Assembly: GCA_017408905.1 (NCBI GenBank)
Contig: JAFQTU010000010.1
Span: 45,566-109,565 of the forward strand
Direction of reading: 5' to 3'
DNA: 64,000 bases
Source of the DNA: Mailhella sp.
GTDB lineage: Bacteria; Desulfobacterota; Desulfovibrionia; Desulfovibrionales; Desulfovibrionaceae
Shown here: positions 16,425 to 23,674 of the stretch, in pieces
How the letters are laid out: every line of letters begins with the position of its first letter
Position numbering within the stretch: position 1 is the stretch's first letter
Notes under the pieces: generated by a model
Database searches by the model: none
Seen by the model: the letters and a program-made list of their open reading frames with translations, nothing else
Told to the model about the DNA's origin: nothing
Made by a program: the position numbers and the translations under genes

Positions 16425-17147
16425 ATGAGTGAATTCTTATATAAGACATTATCACGGAGTGTCACTTTTGAAGAAATACTTTTATATTGGGTTGGTGAGC
16501 AGAAATATAAAGAAATAAAACAATATACAGATAGATCAGATGAGGAATTTCTTGATGATTGTATTACTATCATTAGAAGGATAGAACTCATAATTATGCC
16601 ATACCTAAAAAATGGTACTGTCCATCTTTATAACCGTCGAAATATTTCAGGACGTTTTTTGTATTATGAAATTCAATATGATGAAGCTCGTATGTTTTCT
16701 GAAACGCGGCCAGGATATGGTGAAGATTTAAACAAAAGTTTTCAATTTATGATTCATTATAATAATATCCCAGCAAATAAATCAGAAGAGTTATATTTTG
16801 ACATTGATGAGTTAGTTCAAAATATTCCAATATTTAGAGATATATTCAATCAAAAGCTATTAGAGGGAAGAAGTGAAAGAGTTCGTCTTACTATTTCGAC
16901 AAGTTCATGGGCGGGCAGAACTGGTGAGTATGCGTTTTCTCAACTCCGTTCTGCCGGTTTCTGTGATTGTGTTATCGCGTATATTCTTATTGAAAAGTTG
17001 AACTTGGGAAAGAATGAAGCGGGACGATTATTTTATCCTGATGATGCTAAAACAGGAGATGTCCGAGAAAATTCTACCTACTCTAGGAAAATTCAAAAAT
17101 TACTAAACGAATGTAACGATAAGTATTTATTGAATTTTATAGAATGA
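16425..17147 (+). CDS. AT-rich cargo gene of unknown function
   Basis: A 240-residue protein with no motif I recognise. It is acidic and aromatic-rich, with no signal peptide or membrane segment. Base composition and codon use (many AAA, ATA, TTA codons) differ sharply from all neighbours, so it was probably acquired separately. AAAGGGAG precedes the ATG. Its position between int and alpA is where satellites often carry anti-phage cargo; a defence role is a guess from position only. Confidence 0.7.
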   Translation: MSEFLYKTLSRSVTFEEILLYWVGEQKYKEIKQYTDRSDEEFLDDCITIIRRIELIIMPYLKNGTVHLYNRRNISGRFLYYEIQYDEARMFSETRPGYGEDLNKSFQFMIHYNNIPANKSEELYFDIDELVQNIPIFRDIFNQKLLEGRSERVRLTISTSSWAGRTGEYAFSQLRSAGFCDCVIAYILIEKLNLGKNEAGRLFYPDDAKTGDVRENSTYSRKIQKLLNECNDKYLLNFIE

Positions 17148-17211
17148 TTTCGTGATGCCGCAATAAAAACGCAATCCATACGCAATTTTTGCGCCTCACG
17201 CAGTTTCCCCT

Positions 17212-17274
17212 AAATCCTCCAGACTGAAACAGAAGCTAGGCAATTAAGCCCTTCTGAAACAGTCTGGAGGATTT
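17212..17274 (+). promoter_or_regulatory. Leader hairpin covering the alpA-like ribosome-binding site
   Basis: A perfect 15-base inverted repeat (17212-17226 against 17260-17274) with a further inner pairing CAGAAG/CTTCTG and a 15-base loop. The right arm contains the GGAGG Shine-Dalgarno of the next gene, so the folded leader would hide it. As DNA it could also be an operator. Confidence 0.7.
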
Positions 17275-17277
17275 TTT

Positions 17278-17496
17278 ATGTCTCAACAGATTATGCCGAC
17301 CCGCATCAAGGATAAGGCCGTAGCGGCTATTCTTGGCTGCTGTAAGTCCACAGTGTGGGCGTGGACGAAGAGCCGCCCGAACTTTCCCCAGCCGCGAAGG
17401 GAGGGGCCGCATTTTACCTACTGGCTTCGCTCCGAAGTAGAAGCCTACGCTCTCCACGGCGAAAACTGGCGGGAGGCGACGGCAAATGCGGAATAA
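17278..17496 (+). CDS. AlpA-like excisionase/activator
   Basis: A 72-residue winged-helix protein of the AlpA/MerR-like family: helix-turn-helix around AAILGCCKSTVWAW, then the wing segment FPQPRREGPHFTYWLRSEVEAYA. In P4-like satellites and Gram-negative PICIs AlpA controls integrase or excision genes. Its ribosome-binding site (GGAGG, 7 bases upstream) lies inside a long hairpin, suggesting translational control. Confidence 0.8.
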   Translation: MSQQIMPTRIKDKAVAAILGCCKSTVWAWTKSRPNFPQPRREGPHFTYWLRSEVEAYALHGENWREATANAE

Positions 17497-17761
17497 AAAA
17501 GATGCTCCCTTCGGGCTGGCGGGCCTTGGGGGAGCGGAAAGAAGTGGGACAGAGAACAAGCATATCCTGACTTTTGATGAGGTGCAACCGAGAAGCACGA
17601 CCTGTTGCGGAAGCTGCATCCAGTGTGGGCTTTTCTGCCCTCAGTCTGCTTTTGCGGGCGTCTGCCTTTTTACAGGTGAACGTCGGTCTTTCCTGTTTGC
17701 CATGCTTCCCTGCTCCTGCGGCGGCTTCGTTCCGCGCTATGCCGAGGAGGTGCTTGCATGA
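17486..17761 (+). CDS. Possible small Cys-rich protein
   Basis: A 91-codon frame starting in the end of the alpA-like gene and ending on a strong GAGGAGG. It contains CCGSCIQCGLFC, which could bind metal, but it has no family resemblance and the rest looks like non-coding sequence. The stretch 17497-18042 may otherwise be untranslated. Confidence 0.3.
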   Translation: MRNKKDAPFGLAGLGGAERSGTENKHILTFDEVQPRSTTCCGSCIQCGLFCPQSAFAGVCLFTGERRSFLFAMLPCSCGGFVPRYAEEVLA

Positions 17762-18042
17762 GCATTTCCCTCTTGACTTTCGCCCTCCGTTCGTTAATTC
17801 TGAACTCCCCAAACCGAGATAGCCGTAACAGGCGGCTTTCCCGTGCCCCACACGGAGAAGAAGTCCTGTCTGCACCTTCTGCAATCTTTCATGCTCCTGC
17901 TGGTATTGTATCCAGTGGGCGGCGTGTCTCTATTGGCAGACCTGCAACGTCCAGTATCCGTGAGGACTGGCGGCCTATCTCGGGCCGGGGAGCGTTGTTT
18001 GGTCTGCCTTTTCTTTTAACTTCAAATTTTGCGAGGTGCTTT

Positions 18043-18501
18043 ATGTCCATGAAATCCCAAACCATTCCCCACGGTACGCACTACCAGAAGCAAGAAGCCT
18101 TTTCGGAAGAGCTTCTCCTTGTAACTGCGGAATTTGTGCATCAGGCGCGAGCTATCTGCGAAAAGATGAACGAGGATGTGAAAGCTATTTCCTCTGCCGT
18201 CATGCGTGCTTCTGGGGCGTATGAAGTACCGTTCCCCTATTCCTTCCAGAAGCAGGAAGCTTTCGGCTTCCTTGTGACCCACAGCGCGGATATTGCCTTT
18301 CAGATGGAAGAGCTGAAGCAAAGTCTTTTCAAGGCGCGGCGCAAGTTCCTTTTCTTTGCGGCGCTGGCTGACTTTATCGAAGCCAAGGAAGCGGAACACG
18401 CCGAAATCGTGGCGCAGGTAGAGGCGAAGCGCGAAGCCCGGGCGGCGAAGGAACGCGCAAGGCGGGCCGCTAAGAAGGCGCAGGGGGTGTACCATGACTA
18501 G
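18043..18501 (+). CDS. Element protein of unknown function, coiled-coil tail
   Basis: A 152-residue helical protein ending in a highly basic Ala/Arg/Lys coiled-coil stretch (about 125-150). The ATG at 18043 follows GCGAGG. An in-frame ATG at 17758 with a stronger GAGGAGG would add 95 residues, but these are low-complexity and unconvincing. It overlaps the next micro-gene, implying a coupled operon with the primase-helicase. Confidence 0.6.
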   Translation: MSMKSQTIPHGTHYQKQEAFSEELLLVTAEFVHQARAICEKMNEDVKAISSAVMRASGAYEVPFPYSFQKQEAFGFLVTHSADIAFQMEELKQSLFKARRKFLFFAALADFIEAKEAEHAEIVAQVEAKREARAAKERARRAAKKAQGVYHD

Positions 18502-18574
18502 CCTGCAAAAGCGCATCTTGTGGGGCATGGCGTTTCTTACATTTGAAGCCATTCTTGCGGAGGGCAAGCGATGA
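18494..18574 (+). CDS. 26-residue micro-ORF coupling two element genes
   Basis: The start ATG overlaps the stop of the preceding gene (ATGACTAG), and the TGA overlaps the start of the primase-helicase gene (ATGA). AGGGGGTG lies just upstream. The peptide has a hydrophobic middle (ILWGMAFLTFEAIL) and charged ends. It could be a small membrane peptide or only a translational coupler. Confidence 0.45.
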   Translation: MTSLQKRILWGMAFLTFEAILAEGKR

Positions 18575-21078
18575 GCACGGATTTCGACCTTGTAGAGAAG
18601 GCGAGGGGCATACTTTCCGCGCATGGCCTTGTGGTGGACGCGGTGGACTGCTCCGGGGAAAACGTGCGGTGCGGCACGACTCAGGACCCGCGAGGAACGG
18701 CGGGCTGGTACAGGATGCATATGGACTTTCCGCCTAACCTCTCTCTTATCAATTACCATGACGAAGCGGGAGGCATAAAGCAGACCTTCAAGCTCTATGA
18801 AAGTGCGGAGATGGACGCCATGACGGAGGCCGACAAGGAAGCCTTGCGCGAACGTATCCGGCAGGAAAAGAAAGCGGCGCAGGAGAAGCGCGAGAGAGAG
18901 CGGAAGGAGACCGCAGAGAGGGCGAAAAGCCTCTGGGCCACGTGCCGCTATGCCACGGAAGAAAACGCCTATCTGAGGCGCAAGGGCGTTCTTCCTCTGG
19001 GCGATATGCGGCAGGACGTGGACGGGCGGCTGGTGCTTCCCCTGCTGAACGCCGAAGGGGAAACGGTATCCCTGCAATTCATAGGAGCTGACGGCGAAAA
19101 GCGCTTTCTTCCCGGCGGCGAAAAGAAGGGCTGTTTCTTCCCTGTCCCTGCGAAGGACGGCGGCAAGTCCGGGCCTCTGCTCATAGGCGAGGGCGCGGCA
19201 ACGGTGCTTTCCTGCTGTATGGCCACGGGCTACGCGGGGCTTGTGGCCTTCGATGCCGGGAATCTGCTCCCGGTGGCGCAGATGGCGCGGCAGAAGTACC
19301 CGGGCAGGGAAATCATAATCTGCGGGGACAACGATTGCACGGACAAGGACGGCAAGCCGAGGCCGGAAGAGAAGAACACGGGCGTTCTGTGTGCCAGAAA
19401 GGCCGCCGAGGCCATAGGCGCGAGGCTGGCCGCTGCTCCCGCCCTGAACGGCAGGAAAAGCGACTGGAACGACATCCATAACGAGCGAGGACTTAAAGCA
19501 GTGCTTGAAGGTTTGAAACAGGCGCAGGCCATAGCCGCACCGGAAGAAAAGCGGCAGGCATCGCCCTTGCTCCCCATGCCCCCGCGAGTTCCGCTGGAGG
19601 CATTTCCCAAGGAAGCGCAGGAACTTATCACCGATGCGGCGCGCACCTTCCTTGTGCCGGAGCAGATTCCCACAACCTCGCTTCTGGCCCTTGTCTCCTG
19701 CCTTGTGGGGCGGAGCCGCGGACTGCGCATCAAGTCCGACTGGACGGAATACGGCAACGTGTGGATAGTGCTGGTCGCTTCTTCCGGCGTGGGCAAAACG
19801 CCCGTCATGAACGCCTTTTTCCGGCATCTCGAACAGCTCGAATACGAGAAGTATCAGGGCTGGAAGGCCGCCGTGGAACAGTATCAGCGCGAGTATGCGG
19901 AATATGTTCGCAAATCCAAAACGGACGGGGCCGCGCTTCCCCCGGAAAAGCCGAGGCGCGTGCAGTATTACATGGACGACGCCACCCTTGAGGCTTTGGC
20001 CCCGGCGCTGATGGATAACCCCAAGGGCATCATGTGGCGTGTGGACGAGATAAGCGGCCTGCTTTCCAGCTTCGACAGGTATTCCCCCGCCGGGAAGGAA
20101 GGCGGAACACGGGCGCGCCTGCTTTCTTCCTACGATTCCGGCGCGTGGAAGATAAGCCGCCGCAGTTCCGAGAAGGATCTCTTTGTCCCCCATGCGGCGG
20201 TCTCCATCTATGGCGGCCTTCAGCCTGATATGATGCGGCGCTCCTTCGACGGGGCCGACAGGGATTCGGGCTTTCTGCCGCGATTCCAGTTCATCCGGGC
20301 GGAGAAGGAAGGGCCGGACGACTGGAGCGAGGCGGTGCTTTCCAGAAAATCCCACGAACTTCTTGAGCGGATAACCCGGCATCTTTCCGAGTTCGCACTG
20401 AGCAAGGACGAACAGGGCCGCGAGCTCCCGCAGATAGTTCTGCTCGACGAGGGGGCAAAGGTTCTTTTTGTCCAATGGTTCAAGGCGCTTGCCTTAGAAA
20501 ACTGGGAAATAGGCGATACCTCCGCCTATGCCATCCGCCGCAAGCTGAACGGGCAGGCCCTGCGCCTTTGCCTTCTGCTCCATTGCCTTGATGCTGTCCT
20601 TTCCGGCAACAGCGGGCTTTCCTCCATTCCTGCCGATACCATGCGGCGGGCGCTTCTGCTGGCGGACTGGGTGAAGCTGAACCAGCTCCAGACATGGCGG
20701 CTCCTTACCGAAGAGAAGACGAGGCGCCTTTCCCCGCTGGAGCAGGCCGTCGTGCAGGTCTTTGTGGACGAGGAGGCCCGCCTTGCCAGGGAAGACTGGA
20801 CCATGACCAATGAGAAGCTTGTGGGCATGGTGAACGCGCTGATGTCGGCAAAGTCGAGGCCGGAGAAGGTGGCCAGTGCGGCCGCAGGTCTGGGGCTGGC
20901 GGCAGTGCAGAACGTAGGGCCGAAGCGCCAGCGCGGGCGCAGGATCACGCCGGAACTTCTGGCGCAGTTCAAAGAGCTGGCCGCGCCGCGTCCTGCTCCG
21001 GAACAGCCTGACATGGTGGTGATAACCGAGGGCGACAGCTTCCACTTCGAAACGGCAGATGTGGTGAACTTCGATTGA
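18571..21078 (+). CDS. TOPRIM/DUF3987 primase-helicase-like replication protein
   Basis: An 835-residue replication protein. Residues about 1-130 are charged and partly coiled. A TOPRIM domain follows (Glu in LLIGEGAATV near residue 210, DxD in ICGDNDCTDKDG near 250). A DUF3987 P-loop ATPase domain spans about 330-800, with Walker A VASSGVGKTPVM near 400 and a WRVDEISGLL block. It plausibly primes and unwinds element DNA, like P4 alpha or PICI Pri-Rep. GGAGGG precedes the ATG. Confidence 0.8.
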   Translation: MSTDFDLVEKARGILSAHGLVVDAVDCSGENVRCGTTQDPRGTAGWYRMHMDFPPNLSLINYHDEAGGIKQTFKLYESAEMDAMTEADKEALRERIRQEKKAAQEKRERERKETAERAKSLWATCRYATEENAYLRRKGVLPLGDMRQDVDGRLVLPLLNAEGETVSLQFIGADGEKRFLPGGEKKGCFFPVPAKDGGKSGPLLIGEGAATVLSCCMATGYAGLVAFDAGNLLPVAQMARQKYPGREIIICGDNDCTDKDGKPRPEEKNTGVLCARKAAEAIGARLAAAPALNGRKSDWNDIHNERGLKAVLEGLKQAQAIAAPEEKRQASPLLPMPPRVPLEAFPKEAQELITDAARTFLVPEQIPTTSLLALVSCLVGRSRGLRIKSDWTEYGNVWIVLVASSGVGKTPVMNAFFRHLEQLEYEKYQGWKAAVEQYQREYAEYVRKSKTDGAALPPEKPRRVQYYMDDATLEALAPALMDNPKGIMWRVDEISGLLSSFDRYSPAGKEGGTRARLLSSYDSGAWKISRRSSEKDLFVPHAAVSIYGGLQPDMMRRSFDGADRDSGFLPRFQFIRAEKEGPDDWSEAVLSRKSHELLERITRHLSEFALSKDEQGRELPQIVLLDEGAKVLFVQWFKALALENWEIGDTSAYAIRRKLNGQALRLCLLLHCLDAVLSGNSGLSSIPADTMRRALLLADWVKLNQLQTWRLLTEEKTRRLSPLEQAVVQVFVDEEARLAREDWTMTNEKLVGMVNALMSAKSRPEKVASAAAGLGLAAVQNVGPKRQRGRRITPELLAQFKELAAPRPAPEQPDMVVITEGDSFHFETADVVNFD

Positions 21079-21413
21079 GCGCCGCCGATCTGCTTCTCAG
21101 CGAGGGACTGACCATCTGCGCCAGCTTCGGCGGGGGCTTCCGGCTTCTGGGAGTGGGAAGCCTGCCGCCGGGCAGACAGCGCGAAGTGCTGGCCGTGGCA
21201 AAGGAACACCGCGAAGAACTGAAACTGTGGGCAAAGCGGCATCCTCCAAGACTGGCTAGCGGCGGGGCGAACTATGCGGCCTTCTGCGCTGGCTACTGGC
21301 GGCAGTGCGAAGGATGCGCCTTCTACCAGCGCGACAATGTTTTCTTCTGTGGCAAGTGGAATGCCGTTTTCTATGACTCCCCGGTGGTCGAGGTGGTATC
21401 CGAATTGCGATAG
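21075..21413 (+). CDS. Small element protein with Cys cluster
   Basis: A 112-residue protein starting on a TTG that overlaps the stop of the primase-helicase gene. The C-terminal half has four Cys (AFCAGYWRQCEGCAFYQ, then FFCGKW), which could bind zinc or an Fe-S cluster. No family recognised. A terminator follows. Confidence 0.55.
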   Translation: MSAADLLLSEGLTICASFGGGFRLLGVGSLPPGRQREVLAVAKEHREELKLWAKRHPPRLASGGANYAAFCAGYWRQCEGCAFYQRDNVFFCGKWNAVFYDSPVVEVVSELR

Positions 21414-21421
21414 CAACAAAA

Positions 21422-21459
21422 CAGCCCCCGTTCCGCGAAGGTTCGGGGGCTGATCTTTT
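21422..21459. terminator. Bidirectional intrinsic terminator
   Basis: CAGCCCCCG pairs with CGGGGGCTG and is followed by ATCTTTT. It separates the replication operon from the convergent toxin-antitoxin genes. Confidence 0.85.
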
Positions 21460-21739
21460 ATGCCGGAGAGGCCTGAAGGTTCATCTTGAGTGCCGCCATG
21501 ACCTTGAGCACGGTGCTGAACTGCGGTTCTGTGCCGGGGCGGAAGGCCTTATACAGACTTTCGCGGTTGAGGCCGGTTTCCCGGGCAATGGTGCTCATAC
21601 CTTTGGCGCGGGCAATGTCGCCAAGGGCGGACATGATAAGCGTACTGTCGCCGGTGGCGAGTATTTCCGAAAGGTAGGCCGCCATGACTTCTTCGCTGTC
21701 GAGCAGTTCTGCAATATCGAGTTCGGGCAGTTCACGCAT
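21458..21739 (-). CDS. higA: HigA-like antitoxin
   Basis: A 93-residue helix-turn-helix antitoxin: an acidic N-terminal part, then GDIARAKGMSTIARETGLNRESLYKAF, the XRE-type helix-turn-helix of the addiction-module antidote family. The ATG at 21739 has AAAGGAGG upstream. It starts 2 bases after the toxin gene, the toxin-first order of HigBA modules, and probably represses its own promoter. Confidence 0.85.
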   Translation of the reverse strand: MRELPELDIAELLDSEEVMAAYLSEILATGDSTLIMSALGDIARAKGMSTIARETGLNRESLYKAFRPGTEPQFSTVLKVMAALKMNLQASPA

Positions 21740-21741
21740 GG

Positions 21742-22041
21742 TTATCCCTCCTTTATTTCTTTCCACAATTCGTGGGCTTTCTTGATGTCTTTGTCCTGTG
21801 TGCTTTTGTCGCCGCCGATGAGCAGGATATAAACCGTGTCGCCTTCCTGTGCGTAATATACTCGATATCCCGGCCCGGTGTGGATGCGCATTTCCATAAC
21901 GCCCTGACCAACGCTTTTATGATCGCCAAAATTTCCGGCGACGGCCATTTTGAGCCGTGCGGCAATACGGGCCTTGCCTGCCACGTCTTTGAGCTTGGAA
22001 ATCCAGGCCATGAATTCTTCGGTTCTACGTATGGTGTTCAT
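21742..22041 (-). CDS. higB: HigB-like RelE-family toxin
   Basis: A 99-residue protein of the RelE/HigB mRNA-interferase fold, with the typical core RIHTGPGYRVYYAQEGDTVYILLIGGDK and a KKAHELWKEI tail. It is expected to cleave mRNA on the ribosome. The promoter -10 box ends only 6 bases before the ATG, and no Shine-Dalgarno is present, so the transcript is probably leaderless. Confidence 0.85.
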   Translation of the reverse strand: MNTIRRTEEFMAWISKLKDVAGKARIAARLKMAVAGNFGDHKSVGQGVMEMRIHTGPGYRVYYAQEGDTVYILLIGGDKSTQDKDIKKAHELWKEIKEG

Positions 22042-22047
22042 GGGAAG

Positions 22048-22076
22048 AGTGTAGTCTTTAGGCTACACATTGTCAA
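22048..22076 (-). promoter_or_regulatory. higBA promoter with overlapping palindrome
   Basis: On the minus strand TTGACA, a 17-base spacer, then TACACT. A palindrome GTGTAG...CTACAC (22049-22068, nine of ten pairs counting one G-T) covers spacer and -10, a natural HigA operator. Confidence 0.75.
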
Positions 22077-22200
22077 TATCGATTCGCATCAGATGCTTTC
22101 TTCAGCGTGGCGGGTTCTGCGTGGCAGGATGGCAGTTGTGTCACAACCGCACCCTGCCAAAGGCTCCGCCTCTGGACACCGAAAGACAAGATTATGAAAA

Positions 22201-22237
22201 GGCGCGACATTCCTTTGATAGAGTGCCGCGCTTTTTT
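22201..22237 (+). terminator. Orphan intrinsic terminator
   Basis: GCGCG pairs with CGCGC, extended by CATTC/GAGTG, followed by six T. No convincing gene ends just before it; the 310-base space between higB and the next gene may encode a short RNA. Confidence 0.6.
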
Positions 22238-22313
22238 GTTCGATTGATTGAACGCCGGGGCGAACGAACACGAACGCCGAAAAGAGTAAAGCGAATATGC
22301 CGCACTTCTCTGC

Positions 22314-22338
22314 TTTGGTAATGTAGAGTCATACCAAA
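22314..22338 (+). promoter_or_regulatory. Inverted repeat before the coiled-coil gene
   Basis: TTTGGTA, 11 bases, TACCAAA, ending directly at the AGGAGG ribosome-binding site. It could be an operator or a small leader hairpin. Confidence 0.45.
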
Positions 22339-22351
22339 AGGAGGTGCTTTT

Positions 22352-23302
22352 ATGCATCAGGCAACCAGTGTTGCAGAGTTCAAGGCGGCGGAGGCTCTTC
22401 TTTATACAGATGTTCAGGGGCACATTTTTGCTTCACGCGGCGTAGAAGGATGGGGCAATCTTTCCGACAAGGCCGAGGAAGAAATAGTGCAGGAGATGCG
22501 CGAGGCCGCACAGGATAAGCGCGAACTTCTGGCCACGCTCCGCGAACAGGAAGCGGCGGCGGCTCTGGCTGAGTGCAAGCAGGCCGTAGCGTTCGCGGAA
22601 GAGATCGCCAACGGCGCCGACGGCGAAGCGAAATTCGAGATTCATTTGAACTTCCTTCGCGTCGAAGATGTCAAGCCTGAGTATGCGGACGAGGCCGCCG
22701 AGCTGGCCGAACAGGGCAAGCCTTCCCTTACCAAGATGGACGCGGAGCTTGAAAGGCTGGAAAGCCGCATCGAAGCCGCGAAGGAGAAAACGCAGGATGA
22801 CCCGTCGAAGCTGGAGAAGGTCGAGGAACTGAAGAAGCTCCGGGAAGTCGCCATTATCGAAGGCCGCGAGACTGCCGGAATCGACAAGCAACTCATTGAC
22901 CTGCAAGAGGAAATCGAGGCTAACCACAAGGCGACGGCTCTGGCCACGGAAGAGGTGGAAATCCTGACCCGTCACGCCGAAAAAGTGAAGGCGCGGCGTG
23001 ATGCTGTGGCGGATATCGTGGCGCACATCGAAGGCGTAGCCGATGCCTTTCGCGCTTTTCTTGCGGCCGCCGAATACCACAAGGCCGCGCTCGACCTTGG
23101 CGAGCTTGTCAAGGAATTTACGCGACTCTCGAAGAACGCCGCCAACGCTCCCGGAAATATCCGAGTCCCCAACACCAATGGATGCCGCCTTTCCTTCGCG
23201 CTTCCCAGACTCGAAGGCTCGCTTGCCTATATCGACGACCGAGGCGCGTATACAAGGCGCTTCTTTAGCGGGCCGGAAAGGGATATCCTCGTTAGAGTCT
23301 AA
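22352..23302 (+). CDS. Coiled-coil element protein
   Basis: A 316-residue acidic protein. Residues about 40-250 are dense Glu/Lys/Ala heptads, predicted to form long coiled coils; the last 60 residues are more globular. AAAGGAGG precedes the ATG. It heads the right-hand operon of phage-like genes. It might be a scaffold or virion-associated protein, but I do not recognise it. Confidence 0.65.
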   Translation: MHQATSVAEFKAAEALLYTDVQGHIFASRGVEGWGNLSDKAEEEIVQEMREAAQDKRELLATLREQEAAAALAECKQAVAFAEEIANGADGEAKFEIHLNFLRVEDVKPEYADEAAELAEQGKPSLTKMDAELERLESRIEAAKEKTQDDPSKLEKVEELKKLREVAIIEGRETAGIDKQLIDLQEEIEANHKATALATEEVEILTRHAEKVKARRDAVADIVAHIEGVADAFRAFLAAAEYHKAALDLGELVKEFTRLSKNAANAPGNIRVPNTNGCRLSFALPRLEGSLAYIDDRGAYTRRFFSGPERDILVRV

Positions 23303-23654
23303 GCCGTGCCGATACTGTGGGGCGTCTGTCGAGTCTCCCTACAATAGGCCGCGGCTCTACTGCTCTATTCGGTGCAGGAGGGACGCGCAGAACAAACGGA
23401 GAAGGGAAGAACGGGCAGAGGCCAGAGCAAAACAGCGGCCTTGCCTCTGCCCGGTATGTGGCGCGGAGTTCGTGCCGTGTGGTGTGGTCCGTGTTTTTTG
23501 CTCTCTGGAGTGTTCGAAGAAGGCAAGACGCTTAGGCATACCAAAGGTGCAGATTTTCAAGCCCGCACCTATGGTTGACCCTTGGCTTTCCGGGAGATTG
23601 CCGGACGAAGTGACGGCGAACGCCTGCCTTGACCCTGCCCCTGTAACGGTTTGA
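23178..23654 (+). CDS. Double zinc-finger protein, start uncertain
   Basis: A protein of up to 158 residues with two CxxC...CSxxC knuckles: KPCRYCGAS...LYCSIRC and CLCPVCGAEF...FCSLECSKK, separated by a very basic stretch (RRDAQNKRRREERAEAR). It reads in a different frame through the 3' end of the coiled-coil gene. ATG 23178 or TTG 23223 are possible starts; neither has a good Shine-Dalgarno. Probably nucleic-acid binding. Confidence 0.55.
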   Translation: MDAAFPSRFPDSKARLPISTTEARIQGASLAGRKGISSLESKPCRYCGASVESPYNRPRLYCSIRCRRDAQNKRRREERAEARAKQRPCLCPVCGAEFVPCGVVRVFCSLECSKKARRLGIPKVQIFKPAPMVDPWLSGRLPDEVTANACLDPAPVTV

Positions 23655-23674
23655 GAAACCAAAAGGAAATAGAG

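Noticed and set aside
17758..18042. An in-frame 95-codon extension of the coiled-coil-tail gene
   Set aside because: Low-complexity content and a good start at 18043; kept only as an alternative despite its strong GAGGAGG.
18022..20475. An 817-codon open frame opposite the primase-helicase gene
   Set aside because: The plus strand carries clear TOPRIM and P-loop motifs; the antisense frame has none.
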